Position numbers and translations under genes: made by a program
Part shown: in pieces, positions 17,950 through 26,398 of the stretch
Layout of the letters: every line of letters begins with the position of its first letter
Numbering within the stretch: the first letter of the stretch is position 1
NCBI GenBank assembly: GCA_947503965.1
Contig: CANNFU010000007.1
Span: forward strand, 186,001 to 250,000
Source: an uncultured Paracoccaceae bacterium
GTDB lineage: Bacteria; Pseudomonadota; Alphaproteobacteria; Rhodobacterales; Rhodobacteraceae
Reading direction: 5' to 3'
DNA length: 64,000 nt
The notes under the pieces: generated by a model
Database searches by the model: none
Told to the model about the DNA's origin: nothing
Seen by the model: only the letters and a program-made list of their open reading frames with translations

Positions 17950-19397
17950 ACCGTTTCGGCCAGGCGCAGCAACCGGTCCAGATCCATATGTGTTTCCAGA
18001 TGCTGCGCAAGGGCGTCTAGCGTGCTTTCGACGCTTGCCGCATAGCTGTGGGTCGCGACAGGCTTGCCCAAACCCCCAAGAAAGGTTGCCCTGAAGGCAT
18101 CGCTGGTGAAAAGCCCGTGCAGGTAGCAACCTTTGATCTGTCCATCGGCCGTGGCGGCCCCTTCTTTGCGTCCGTCAACTGATAGCCATGCATTGCCACA
18201 ATCGGGGCCTGTCGTCTCTCCGATATGGATTTCGTAGCCTTGCAGCGTTTCGCCTGTAGCCAGATAGGTCGCGCTTGACAGGGCAAGCCTCTTTTGCGGC
18301 TTCATAACAGTGCGGATATTCAGGTGGCCAAGGCCGGGAACGCTGCCCGGTGCGCCTTCGATCCCGTCAGGGTCTGCGATTTCGGTGCCCAGCATCTGAT
18401 AGCCGCCGCAGACGCCCAGCACATGCCCGCCGCGTCTGATATGGGCGATCAAGTCAATATCCCAGCCTTGTTCGCGGAAATGCACAAGGTCCCCGATGGT
18501 GGACTTGGAACCGGGGATCAGGATCAGGTCGGCATTGCCGGGCAGGGGGCGTCCGGCTTCGATGATGTCGACACTGACACCGGGGGTGGCCGAGAGCGGG
18601 TCAAGATCGTCAAAATTTGCGATCCGGTTCAGGCGGGGGACGGCGATTTTCAGCGTGCCATCGGTTTTGCTGGCGATGTCCATGACGTCCTCGGCAGGCA
18701 GTTTCCAGGCGTCGGCGAACCATGGGATGATGCCAAGCGGTGCCCATTGCGTGGCGTTTTCGATGATATCTATTCCGTCGTGAAACAGCGTCGTGTCGCC
18801 CCGGAATTTGTTGATCGCAAAGCCTTTGATCAGGATGCGGTCGTCATCGGGCAGCACCGCATGGGTGCCGACCATTTGTGCGATCACCCCGCCGCGGTCG
18901 ATATCGCCGATCAGGATGACGGGAACGTTGGCGGCGGCTGCAAAGCCCATATTCGCGATGTCACCTGCACGTAGGTTCACCTCTGCCGGGCTGCCGGCCC
19001 CTTCGACAATCACAAGGTCGCGCACTTTGCCGATCTTGCGGAAACTGTCCAGAACAGGCGGGAGCAGTTTGGATTTCTGTTTGCCATAGTCGCGCGCCTT
19101 CATCGTGGCAAAGCGTTGCCCCTGTACGATGACCTGCGCGCCGGTGTCGGTTTCAGGCTTGAGCAGGACAGGGTTCATGTCGACCAGCGGGTCAAGGCCG
19201 CAGGCAAGTGCTTGCAGCGCCTGCGCGCGCCCAATCTCACCCCCGTCCGCGGTCACGGCGGCGTTGTTGGACATGTTCTGTGGTTTGAATGGCGCGACCG
19301 ACAGCCCCCGTTTGACACAGGCCCGTGCAATCCCTGCCACAAGCATGGATTTGCCCACGTTAGAGCCTGCGCCCTGGATCATGATGGCCTTGGTCAT
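17946..19397 (-). CDS. cobQ: Cobyric acid synthase CobQ
   Basis: A 483-residue glutamine-dependent amidase that makes four of the peripheral amides of the corrin ring in B12 synthesis. The start at 19397 follows an aagggga ribosome binding site; a longer reading to 19544 is rejected. The N-terminal P-loop-like ATPase shows [18 protein letters not shown] and KPQNMSNNA. The C-terminal class I amidotransferase contains the nucleophile in [11 protein letters not shown] and the His in CYLHGLF. No other cobalamin gene is next to it. Confidence 0.95.
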   Translation of the reverse strand: MTKAIMIQGAGSNVGKSMLVAGIARACVKRGLSVAPFKPQNMSNNAAVTADGGEIGRAQALQALACGLDPLVDMNPVLLKPETDTGAQVIVQGQRFATMKARDYGKQKSKLLPPVLDSFRKIGKVRDLVIVEGAGSPAEVNLRAGDIANMGFAAAANVPVILIGDIDRGGVIAQMVGTHAVLPDDDRILIKGFAINKFRGDTTLFHDGIDIIENATQWAPLGIIPWFADAWKLPAEDVMDIASKTDGTLKIAVPRLNRIANFDDLDPLSATPGVSVDIIEAGRPLPGNADLILIPGSKSTIGDLVHFREQGWDIDLIAHIRRGGHVLGVCGGYQMLGTEIADPDGIEGAPGSVPGLGHLNIRTVMKPQKRLALSSATYLATGETLQGYEIHIGETTGPDCGNAWLSVDGRKEGAATADGQIKGCYLHGLFTSDAFRATFLGGLGKPVATHSYAASVESTLDALAQHLETHMDLDRLLRLAETV

Positions 19398-19449
19398 ATG
19401 TTCCCCTTCGGCTAGCTTGATAGGCGCGCATGAGGCGTGAGGGAAGAGC

Positions 19450-20031
19450 ATGAACACGCCAGCGCATTTGATTATTGGACTGACGGCATTCGGCAAGCCG
19501 GGAAACCCACGGGTCACCACAGCCGCGGTGGCGGGTGCGATCATTCCTGATCTGTCGCTTTATCTGCTGGCGTTCTGGCATTTGCAGTTGCTTGGCACCC
19601 CGGCAGACGTGGTGTTTGGGCGGCTTTACTTTTCGGAGGCCTGGCAAAGCATTTTCCGCATTGATAACTCGATGGTGCTTTGGGGCATCGCGCTGGTTGT
19701 CGGGATCATGTGGCGATCACCGGTCATGATCGCGCTTTGTGGCGCGGCGATGCTGCATCTGGGCTTTGATTTTCTGCTGCATCACGACGACGGACGCGCG
19801 CATTTCTGGCCGATCTCGAACTGGATTTTCCAAAGCCCGGTCAGCTATTGGGACGGGGACCACTATGGCAATATCATGGGACCGCTTGAGGTTGCCGTGT
19901 CGCTTGTCTGTTGCGCGGTGTTGTGGCGCCGGTTTGTGGGTGTGTGGATGCGCGCGCTGATCGTCATGCTGGGTCTGGCAGAGCTTGCGCCGGTGTTCAT
20001 CTTTTGGGTCATGTTTGGCGGCGGCGCATAA
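19450..20031 (+). CDS. DUF457-like inner-membrane protein
   Basis: A 193-residue protein with about five hydrophobic helices. It opens [18 protein letters not shown] and carries spaced His and Asp residues (H6, D36 in [13 protein letters not shown], and HHDDGRAHF at about 117-125), the layout of the membrane-bound putative metal hydrolases of the YdjM/DUF457 kind. The function is not established. It is divergent from cobQ with 52 bp between starts; homologues are sometimes labelled CobQ-related only because of this adjacency. A terminator overlaps its end. Confidence 0.72.
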   Translation: MNTPAHLIIGLTAFGKPGNPRVTTAAVAGAIIPDLSLYLLAFWHLQLLGTPADVVFGRLYFSEAWQSIFRIDNSMVLWGIALVVGIMWRSPVMIALCGAAMLHLGFDFLLHHDDGRAHFWPISNWIFQSPVSYWDGDHYGNIMGPLEVAVSLVCCAVLWRRFVGVWMRALIVMLGLAELAPVFIFWVMFGGGA

Positions 20032-20033
20032 AA

Positions 20034-20061
20034 AAACGCGGCCCCCGAAGAAACCGCGTTT
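20034..20061 (-). terminator. Terminator between the DUF457-like gene and DUF6280 gene
   Basis: An 8-bp stem AAACGCGG (20034-20041) and CCGCGTTT (20054-20061) around a 12-nt loop. On the minus strand it is followed by a run of seven T, so it best serves the DUF6280 gene; the T-run on the plus strand is weak. Confidence 0.75.
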
Positions 20062-20088
20062 AGTATTGTTTCAGTAGGTCGCGTTGCG

Positions 20089-20412
20089 TTATGCCGCGCG
20101 TGCCTCTTGTTCGGCTGCATTCCGGCGTTCGCTTTCTTCGCGCGACAGCGCGACAGATGTCCGCACGCCTTTGCCGACAAATTCCATCAGCCCTTCGACA
20201 ACGCGTTCGTTCGGGTCAATCCCGGCGCAAGACAATACTTCGCGGCCATCGCGCGAACGCGCCCAGCGGGCGATCTGTTCGGGGCCGTTGCCGTATTTCT
20301 TGTCGTCTGCGATGGCGTCATCCAGAGCGGCGAGTACGACGGCAGCAAACAATTTCCGGGCACGGTTGCCTTGTTCGTTGTTGAACGCTGTACCGTCGAC
20401 AAAATCTCTCAT
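20089..20412 (-). CDS. DUF6280 family protein
   Basis: A 107-residue cytoplasmic protein beginning MRDFVDGTAFNNEQGNRARK, which I recognise as a strongly conserved family limited mainly to Rhodobacterales. It is charged and helical (LFAAVVLAALDDAIADDKKYG), with no signal peptide, membrane segment or catalytic motif that I can identify. The start at 20412 gives the family N terminus; a longer reading towards 20814 runs antisense through the efp promoter and start. It is divergent from efp and monocistronic. Function unknown. Confidence 0.8.
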   Translation of the reverse strand: MRDFVDGTAFNNEQGNRARKLFAAVVLAALDDAIADDKKYGNGPEQIARWARSRDGREVLSCAGIDPNERVVEGLMEFVGKGVRTSVALSREESERRNAAEQEARAA

Positions 20413-20552
20413 TCTGTTTCCCTTTTTTGCTCTTGTAGTTCCCGCGTGGCCGCCTTTATGCCCCGCTGAAACCGATTCGGGGATTTTCTTTTTGCATGGC
20501 AGCCATGCATCATGCGCATAGCGGGGTGTTCCCGAGTGGCTATAGTGTGGTC

Positions 20553-20581
20553 TTGTCAGCCACACGTCCCCGAGATATAGG
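20553..20581 (+). promoter_or_regulatory. Sigma-70-type promoter of efp
   Basis: TTGTCA (20553-20558), a 17-bp spacer and TATAGG (20576-20581) lie 52 bases before the efp start. In the same spacer region is a 7-bp inverted repeat GCATGGC-A-GCCATGC, which may belong to the divergent DUF6280 gene. Confidence 0.6.
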
Positions 20582-20632
20582 CCCCGGTAACCTTTTTTCA
20601 ACCTTTTGCCACAGTTTGGCCAGGATCTAAAA

Positions 20633-21196
20633 ATGCCCAAAATCAATGGTAACGAAATTCGCCCCGGCAACACATTGGAACACGAAGGCGGCCTGTGGGC
20701 GGCCGTCAAAGTCGACCATGTCAAGCCCGGCAAAGGCGGTGCGTTTGCGCAGGTCGAACTGAAGAACCTGCGCGATGGTCGCAAGCTGAACGAACGGTTT
20801 CGGTCCGCTGACAAGGTTGAGCGCGTGCGGCTGGATCAGAAGGATCAGCAGTTTCTGTTCGAAGACGGTGACATGCTGACCTTCATGGATAGTGAGACCT
20901 ATGAACAGATCGCATTGCCTTCCGATATTCTGGGTGATCGTCGTCCGTTCTTGCAGGACGGCATGACCGTAAAGATCGAATATTACGGTGAAGAGGCGCT
21001 GAATGTCAGCTTGCCGCAAAAGGTCGTGTGCAAGGTCGTTGAGACAGAGCCTGTGGTGAAGGGGCAGACCGCGGCGAACAGCTTTAAGCCCGCTGTTTTG
21101 GATAACGGTGTGCGCGTCATGATCCCGCCTTTCGTTGGGCAGGATGAGGATATCGTCGTGAATACCGAGACATTCGAATACGCTGAACGCGCCTAG
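20633..21196 (+). CDS. efp: Translation elongation factor P
   Basis: A 187-residue EF-P that relieves ribosome stalling at polyproline stretches. The N-terminal KOW-like domain opens [20 protein letters not shown] and exposes the modifiable loop [17 protein letters not shown], whose Lys corresponds to E. coli K34. Two OB-type domains follow, ending [11 protein letters not shown]. The start at 20633 has an AGGA ribosome binding site; the 20606 start is rejected. A Lys at the loop tip suggests EpmA-type lysylation rather than rhamnosylation; epmA is not in this window. Confidence 0.96.
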   Translation: MPKINGNEIRPGNTLEHEGGLWAAVKVDHVKPGKGGAFAQVELKNLRDGRKLNERFRSADKVERVRLDQKDQQFLFEDGDMLTFMDSETYEQIALPSDILGDRRPFLQDGMTVKIEYYGEEALNVSLPQKVVCKVVETEPVVKGQTAANSFKPAVLDNGVRVMIPPFVGQDEDIVVNTETFEYAERA

Positions 21197-21266
21197 TCGC
21201 TGACCTCGCTGTGACGCGGCACGCCAAGCGGGTTGCGACGCAGATATAGGTTTATCGTCAGACGAC

Positions 21267-21605
21267 CTAAAGCAGCATATCACCCAGGCCTAGTTGCGCG
21301 CCGATCACGCCGATAATGATCCCGAAGGGCAGACCAAAAAGCAGAGCAAGCGGCCGGGGTCGTGCCTGGAGTTGCTTGGGCGCGGAAAATCGTCCGGTCG
21401 AGATGAACTGAAACAGCCGCTCCGACAACAGATAGAAAATATACCAACACCCAAACACGCCCAGTATGATGATGATACTGCGCCAGGACCCGGTTGCGGC
21501 AAGATCGACCATCCCGTCGATAGCGAGGCCCAAAAACACGCCGATCGCGACAAGAGCAGCCCAGTTGAGCCAGTCAAAGGTCTGCATTTCTTGTCGCTTG
21601 CTCAT
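21267..21605 (-). CDS. Small integral membrane protein, unknown function
   Basis: A 112-residue protein with three predicted helices (about residues 13-35, 42-62 and 87-108) separated by a basic loop (SAPKQLQARPRP). I do not recognise a family. Its ATGA start overlaps the stop of the 40-codon small ORF upstream, so the two are probably translated together. It converges on efp with 70 bp between stops and no clear terminator. Confidence 0.65.
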   Translation of the reverse strand: MSKRQEMQTFDWLNWAALVAIGVFLGLAIDGMVDLAATGSWRSIIIILGVFGCWYIFYLLSERLFQFISTGRFSAPKQLQARPRPLALLFGLPFGIIIGVIGAQLGLGDMLL

Positions 21606-21724
21606 GGGGAGGCACCGCGCTGCATTAATAGGTCCACAGCAGAAGACAGGCTTGCCGCCATGTCTGCAAGTCCCTTTTGGTCCGAGGCCCCGTAATGCAT
21701 CGCCGTGTCGAGCCCTAAAAACAT
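21602..21724 (-). CDS. Candidate 40-residue leaderless small ORF
   Basis: Reads MFLGLDTAMHYGASDQKGLA and ends ...LLMQRGASP, overlapping the next gene by four bases (ATGA). A promoter-like TTGACG / TGATAA pair places the expected transcript start at or within a few bases of this ATG, so the message would be leaderless. No signal peptide or membrane helix is seen, and no family is recognised. An alternative start at the second Met, eight codons on, is possible. Confidence 0.5.
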   Translation of the reverse strand: MFLGLDTAMHYGASDQKGLADMAASLSSAVDLLMQRGASP

Positions 21725-21728
21725 GAAG

Positions 21729-21758
21729 TTATCAGATCCGCCGCGAAAGAACCGTCAA
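21729..21758 (-). promoter_or_regulatory. Promoter for the small ORF and membrane-protein pair
   Basis: On the minus strand TTGACG (21758-21753) and TGATAA (21734-21729) are 18 bp apart. The first ATG is only four bases beyond the -10 box. It sits right after the ygfZ stop, so the pair downstream can be transcribed independently of ygfZ. Confidence 0.55.
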
Positions 21759-21774
21759 GGTCATGACAGTAAGA

Positions 21775-22509
21775 TCAGCGCGTGCGGGTCAGCGTCGCGT
21801 TACCTGCCTGCATCGCACCTGTCGCCCGGTCATAGCGCAAATATGCCAGGCCTTTGTCACCTGCGACCGTATGCAGCGTGCCTGCCGGTTTGCCATCAGT
21901 GGTAATCGCGTCACCAGGTGCGGCACTGCCTGCGATACTGACTTGGGCAAGCCCTTTTTTCAGTTCGGTCTTGTGCTTCATCCGCGCGACGATCTCTTGC
22001 CCGACAAAACACCCTTTTTTGAAATCCACGCCGTTCAGCGCCTCAAACCCGGCTTCCAGCACGTAGGTGTCCGGGGTCAGTTCAATGCCCGTTTCGGGAA
22101 CCATCAGGTTCACGCGCAATTTGTCCCAGTCGGTGTCGTCACTGATATCTTGGTCCCCATAGGCGCGCCAGCCAAGGTCGGGGTGGCGCGGGTCCCCAAA
22201 GGCGTGATTGGGCGCATCGCCGGTGCCGCGAGAGACGATGATGTCAGTCTCGTCGATCTCGACCGCCGCGCGCAGCCGGTACATCATCAGCCGTTGTGCC
22301 AATGTGGGCGCGTGGCTGGTGGCCACGTCGATCAGCAACCGGTCATCTTCGCCCAGCACAAAAAAATCTGCGATGAATTTGCCCTGTGGGGTCAGCAGTG
22401 CCGTGTAGATGATGCCACCTGCGACCCGTTCCACATCATTGGTGACAAGCCCCTGCAGGAATGCCACCCGGTCTGCGCCGCCGAGTGCGATAACGGTGCG
22501 GTCGGACAT
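21775..22509 (-). CDS. ygfZ: YgfZ/GcvT-type folate-binding protein
   Basis: A 244-residue tetrahydrofolate-binding protein that helps assemble or repair certain Fe-S enzymes. The signature K-G-C-F-V-G-Q-E is present in GVDFKKGCFVGQEIVARMKH, including the functional Cys. The start at 22509 (MSDRTVIALGG) is chosen; an extension to 22587 would run into the upstream ABC exporter gene. It lies four bases after that exporter's stop, so the two are one transcript. Confidence 0.9.
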   Translation of the reverse strand: MSDRTVIALGGADRVAFLQGLVTNDVERVAGGIIYTALLTPQGKFIADFFVLGEDDRLLIDVATSHAPTLAQRLMMYRLRAAVEIDETDIIVSRGTGDAPNHAFGDPRHPDLGWRAYGDQDISDDTDWDKLRVNLMVPETGIELTPDTYVLEAGFEALNGVDFKKGCFVGQEIVARMKHKTELKKGLAQVSIAGSAAPGDAITTDGKPAGTLHTVAGDKGLAYLRYDRATGAMQAGNATLTRTR

Positions 22510-22513
22510 TGAT

Positions 22514-24292
22514 CTATTCCTCGTTCCGCTTGAACTGCATGTTGTAGAGATCGGCATAGATGCCGCCCCTTTCAAGAAGCTCATCATGCGTGCCCTGATC
22601 CACCACCTGACCCTGATCCATCACGACGATTGAATCCGCGTTGCGCACAGTCGACAGCCGGTGTGCGATGACCAGCGTTGTGCGCCCCTCTGACAGTTTT
22701 TCAAGGGCGGATTGCACGATGGCTTCGGATTTGGTGTCAAGCGCGCTGGTGGCTTCGTCCAGAAGCAGAATAGGCGTGTCGCGCAACAACGCCCGCCCGA
22801 TGGCTACCCGCTGGCGTTGCCCGCCCGACAGCTTTGATCCACGCGGGCCTGCTTGCCCGTCCAGCCCATCTTCCAGATTGGGAAGGAAATCGCTGATATG
22901 GGCCGCATCAAGGACCTTGGTAATGTCGCTTTCGCTCACATCATCACGCCCCAGCAGGATGTTATCGCGCAGGGTTTCGTCAAACAGGGCTGCGTCCTGC
23001 GATACGACCGAAAAGAGGCTGCGCAGGTCCTGAAGATCAACGGCGTTGATCGGGATATCGTTGATCTTGACCTCACCACTACTGGGTTCGACCAGACGGG
23101 TGAGCACGTTGAAAACGGTGCTTTTCCCCGCCCCGGAGGCCCCGACAAGTGCGGTGGTCTTGCCGGCCCTGGCAGTGAAACTTGCCCCTCTCAGCACCGG
23201 CAGCTCACCATAGTTCATATGCACGTCTTTCAGGGTGATCTGCGGGGCGCCTGTGGGCGCCGTTGTCGGCTCGGCCGGGGACAGGATGGTGGGGTGCAGG
23301 TTCAGGATATATTGCAGACGCTCGACACTGGCGGCCGCCATCTGCCATTGCCCGGCCATCGCACCCAACCGTCGCAGCGGGTCAAACGCCAGCCCCATCG
23401 CGGTGAAGAAGGCCATGAATTCACCGTTGGTCTTTTCGCCCGAAATAATTTCCGACCCGCCATAGATCAGCACGCCCAGAAAACCGATCCCTGTCATGAT
23501 GTCGATCAACCCTGGCACCGCAGCTTGACCCGCGGCGGTTTTGACGTTCACCTCGATCGACTTCCTGAGGAGCGCGTCATAGCGCTGCGCCTGATAATCC
23601 TCGAGCGAGTTCAGTTTGATCGGGTTGATGCCATGAAACACCTCATCCAGCCGGGTCGAGATCTGTCCTGCGATCTGACGCGCGTTGCGCGAACGGCGCC
23701 GGATATACGTCTGCACCAGCAGTGATGGCAGGATCAAAAGCGGGATGCCGACAACCGCCATAAGTGTCCACCGCCAGTCGATCCAAAGCGCCACGCCCAA
23801 CAGCCCGAATAGTGAAATCAGGTCACGCCCCAAGGCTGTGACAATGCTGCCCCAGACCGAATTGATCACGCCCACGTCGCCCTGTACCCGCTCAATCAAT
23901 TGTCCCGGTGGGTGGGTCTGGTAAAAGGCACTGTCGAGTGAAATCAGGTGCCGCAGCAGATGCCGTCGCATCGCTGCTGCGGCAAGCTGTTTGATATAGG
24001 CCATCAGGATCTTTTGCCCCGAAGACGTACAGGCCCGGATGATAAAGATCGCCATCACCCCAAAGCCAACCCAGTACAGCGCGTTCGTATCGCCCGCGCT
24101 GAACACATCGTCGAACATGGGCTGTACCATGCGGCTGAGAAAGGCCAGCATCGACCCTTCGATCGCCATCAGCAAGATCGCCCCGGCCAGTAACCATTTG
24201 TATTGGTGCAGATAATCCTTCCACAGCCACCAGAACAACGAGGTTGCTGATTGCGAAGTTTCCTTGCCTGCCTTTGGGATAGGTGGTGCCAC
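22514..24292 (-). CDS. ABC exporter (MsbA-like), fused permease and ATPase
   Basis: A 592-residue half-transporter that works as a homodimer in the inner membrane. The N-terminal six-helix domain spans about residues 25-320. The C-terminal ATPase has Walker A (GASGAGKST), the signature LSGGQRQR, Walker B (ILLLDEATSALD) and the H-loop (VIAHRLST). It resembles lipid/multidrug exporters of the MsbA group; a lipid A or multidrug substrate cannot be decided from sequence. It precedes ygfZ by four bases. Confidence 0.87.
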   Translation of the reverse strand: MAPPIPKAGKETSQSATSLFWWLWKDYLHQYKWLLAGAILLMAIEGSMLAFLSRMVQPMFDDVFSAGDTNALYWVGFGVMAIFIIRACTSSGQKILMAYIKQLAAAAMRRHLLRHLISLDSAFYQTHPPGQLIERVQGDVGVINSVWGSIVTALGRDLISLFGLLGVALWIDWRWTLMAVVGIPLLILPSLLVQTYIRRRSRNARQIAGQISTRLDEVFHGINPIKLNSLEDYQAQRYDALLRKSIEVNVKTAAGQAAVPGLIDIMTGIGFLGVLIYGGSEIISGEKTNGEFMAFFTAMGLAFDPLRRLGAMAGQWQMAAASVERLQYILNLHPTILSPAEPTTAPTGAPQITLKDVHMNYGELPVLRGASFTARAGKTTALVGASGAGKSTVFNVLTRLVEPSSGEVKINDIPINAVDLQDLRSLFSVVSQDAALFDETLRDNILLGRDDVSESDITKVLDAAHISDFLPNLEDGLDGQAGPRGSKLSGGQRQRVAIGRALLRDTPILLLDEATSALDTKSEAIVQSALEKLSEGRTTLVIAHRLSTVRNADSIVVMDQGQVVDQGTHDELLERGGIYADLYNMQFKRNEE

Positions 24293-24366
24293 TGATACGC
24301 CTTTTGCGGTCCTGTTCGCTTCGGTCTAATCGCAAATGGGGTGGCAGGGCAAGCTGGGCAAGGTTG

Positions 24367-24385
24367 ACGCCGGATGGGCCGGCGT
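24367..24385 (+). other. Stem-loop in the leader of the class V aminotransferase gene
   Basis: A 7-bp stem ACGCCGG (24367-24373) and CCGGCGT (24379-24385) with an ATGGG loop, 37 bases before the start codon. No T-run follows. A leader structure or weak attenuator is possible; it does not match a riboswitch I know. Confidence 0.4.
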
Positions 24386-24422
24386 TAGTGTCCGGGAAAA
24401 TCCAAGTTGAAAGTCATTTTTC

Positions 24423-25598
24423 ATGTCTCTGTCCAACGGTCGCGCCTATCTTGCCATTCCTGGTCCTTCAGTGATGCCCGATGCGGTCTTGCAGGCCATG
24501 CATCGTGCCTCGCCCAACATTTATGAAGGTGAGTTGCATGATCTGACGGCCAGCCTGATCCCGGACCTGAAGAAAGTGGCGATGACCGACCAGAATGTCG
24601 CCATCTATATCGGCAATGGCCATGCGGCGTGGGAGGCGGCATTGGCGAATGTCTTGTCACGCAGCGATACTGTGCTGGTTCTTGCTACGGGCCGTTTCTG
24701 CATCGGTTGGGGCGAGATGGCCGCAGGTCTGGGTATGAAGGTCGAGACCATTGATTACGGCGCGCAGGCCCCGATTGATCTGGCCCTGGTTGAACAGCAT
24801 CTGGCCGCTGACAAGGAGGGCCGCATCAAGGCGGTGCTGGCTGTGCATGTGGATACATCCACCAGCGTCAAGAACGATATCGCCGGTCTGCGTGCCACCA
24901 TGGACAAGGTGGGTCATCCGGCATTGTTGATGGCCGATTGCATCGCCTCGCTGGGCTGTGACAGGTTTGAGATGGACGCATGGGGTGTCGATGTCATGGT
25001 CTCTGGCTGCCAAAAAGGCCTGATGACCCCGGCAGGCGTCAGCTTTGTCTGGTATAATGCCAAGGCGGACGCGGCCCGTGGCGATTGCGTCACAACCTAC
25101 TGGGACTGGCGCCCGCGTACCGACCCCGACATCTATTTCCAGTATTTTGACGGCACCGCCCCGACCCATCATCTGTTCGGGTTGCGCAAGGCGCTGGACA
25201 TCATGTTCGAAGAGGGGCTGGATGCCATCTTTGCCCGGCACGAGGTTTTGGCGCACACCATCTGGGCCGCATTTGACTGCTGGTCGGCGAAGGGGCCCAT
25301 GAAACTGAACATCGTCGATCCGGCCTGCCGGTCGCATGCGGTCACATCGGTCGAGATCGGCTCACCCCATGGCGACGCGTTGCGCTATTGGTGCGAGCAT
25401 ACTTGCGGTTTGACCCTGGGCATCGGGCTGGGCCGCGACCCTGCCGATGCCTATTTCCGGATCGGGCATATGGGGCATGTGAACGCGCATATGATCATGG
25501 GGGTGCTGGGCACAATAGATGCCGGCCTGAAGGCGCTGGATATCCCGCATGGCAGTGGTGCTCTCGAGGCGGCGGCGGGGGTGATTGCACGGGGGTGA
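24423..25598 (+). CDS. Class V aminotransferase, serine/alanine-glyoxylate type
   Basis: A 391-residue PLP enzyme of fold type I. The N terminus LAIPGPSVMPDAVLQAMHR is the typical GPGP-like opening of alanine/serine-glyoxylate aminotransferases. The Schiff-base Lys is K198 in MVSGCQKGLMTPAG, with the Asp of LMADCIASLG before it. Probable reaction: glyoxylate to glycine using serine or alanine as donor, but the family also includes sulfopyruvate and aminoethylphosphonate enzymes. It is monocistronic or followed by the NTF2-like gene 100 bases on. Confidence 0.82.
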   Translation: MSLSNGRAYLAIPGPSVMPDAVLQAMHRASPNIYEGELHDLTASLIPDLKKVAMTDQNVAIYIGNGHAAWEAALANVLSRSDTVLVLATGRFCIGWGEMAAGLGMKVETIDYGAQAPIDLALVEQHLAADKEGRIKAVLAVHVDTSTSVKNDIAGLRATMDKVGHPALLMADCIASLGCDRFEMDAWGVDVMVSGCQKGLMTPAGVSFVWYNAKADAARGDCVTTYWDWRPRTDPDIYFQYFDGTAPTHHLFGLRKALDIMFEEGLDAIFARHEVLAHTIWAAFDCWSAKGPMKLNIVDPACRSHAVTSVEIGSPHGDALRYWCEHTCGLTLGIGLGRDPADAYFRIGHMGHVNAHMIMGVLGTIDAGLKALDIPHGSGALEAAAGVIARG

Positions 25599-25700
25599 TT
25601 TGCCCATCGCCCGGGTATTGCATGGGCGATGGATAATGCAGGTTGCCGCTGTTTTGTTGGTCAGCATATCGGCGATCATGATCTGAACGGGAGCTTGGAA

Positions 25701-26045
25701 ATGGATTACAGTGCCTTTGCCGCATCCTGGGAACGGGGCTGGAACAGTCATGACCTTGACCGGATCATGGGGCACTATCGGGATGATATCGTGTTCCGGT
25801 CAAGAAAGGCTATCCCACTGGTCGGCCATGGTGAAATACATGGAAAGGCCGCGCTCAGAGACTATTGGGCTACTGCGCTGGCGCGGCAGCCGGATCTTGC
25901 TTTCACAGTTCAGGATGTATTCGAGGGTCATGACATGATGGTCATTTCCTACCTCAATCATAAAGGTATTCTAGCTGCCGAAGCCCTGTATTTCGATAGC
26001 GATGGTCTTGTCTTTCAGGCGGCGGCTTGTCATCGGCCAGCATGA
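25701..26045 (+). CDS. SnoaL/NTF2-like small protein
   Basis: A 114-residue protein with the cone-fold pattern of SnoaL-like proteins: MDYSAFAASWERGWNSHDLDRIMGHY followed by DDIVFRS, GHGEIHGKAALRDYWATAL and a final strand. Such proteins act as small isomerases/hydrolases or ligand-binding subunits; none can be chosen here. The start at 25701 has a gggagc ribosome binding site; the in-frame ATG at 25629 has none. It is followed by a dispersed repeat. Confidence 0.78.
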   Translation: MDYSAFAASWERGWNSHDLDRIMGHYRDDIVFRSRKAIPLVGHGEIHGKAALRDYWATALARQPDLAFTVQDVFEGHDMMVISYLNHKGILAAEALYFDSDGLVFQAAACHRPA

Positions 26046-26101
26046 TCTTGATGCAGAATGCAAGGTACCAATGGCAAATGTAAGACATGCGATTTAAGGA
26101 T

Positions 26102-26131
26102 TGGGCGGGGCTGCCCTCGCGCTGTTAAAAA
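26102..26131. repeat. Dispersed repeat, copy A
   Basis: A 24-bp stretch (26108-26131) is identical to 41015-41038, and the preceding TGGGCG is shared with a one-base shift. A weaker match (ttggacga..ctct) follows both copies. Both copies lie between convergent gene ends and finish in a short A-run. Confidence 0.75.
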
Positions 26132-26158
26132 AATATTGCAGATGACTTGGACGAAGCT

Positions 26159-26344
26159 CTAACCGTCTCGTGCCCGTCCGATCCATTTGAAGGACAAATC
26201 CAATGTGTAGGCCGCGATGGCAACCCAGACGTATCCCAATGCGGCCGCGATCATCCAGAACGCCATGAACAAGAACACCCCGAATGTGGTCAAAAAGGCG
26301 GCTGTATAATCCTCGACCCGGTCGATGGAGTGGCGATGCGACAT
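26159..26344 (-). CDS. Small single-helix membrane protein, unknown function
   Basis: A 61-residue protein with one long or two short hydrophobic helices (about residues 13-47, AFLTTFGVFLFMAFWMIAAA) flanked by a charged N terminus (MSHRHSIDRVEDYT) and a basic C terminus. An aggaga ribosome binding site lies just before the start, which supports reality. It is read from the same strand as, and just downstream of, the HisC-like gene. No family recognised. Confidence 0.65.
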   Translation of the reverse strand: MSHRHSIDRVEDYTAAFLTTFGVFLFMAFWMIAAALGYVWVAIAAYTLDLSFKWIGRARDG

Positions 26345-26398
26345 GGGCTCTCCTGCGATTCCTGACGAAATCGTAGCGTCTGATGCTTGAAAATCACC

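Noticed and set aside
19398-19544. Upstream extension of cobQ to 19544
   Set aside because: It would run over the divergent DUF457-like start; the ribosome site and family N terminus fit 19397.
24293-24422. Glycine riboswitch before the class V aminotransferase gene
   Set aside because: Only one simple 7-bp hairpin is visible; the conserved glycine aptamer core is not.
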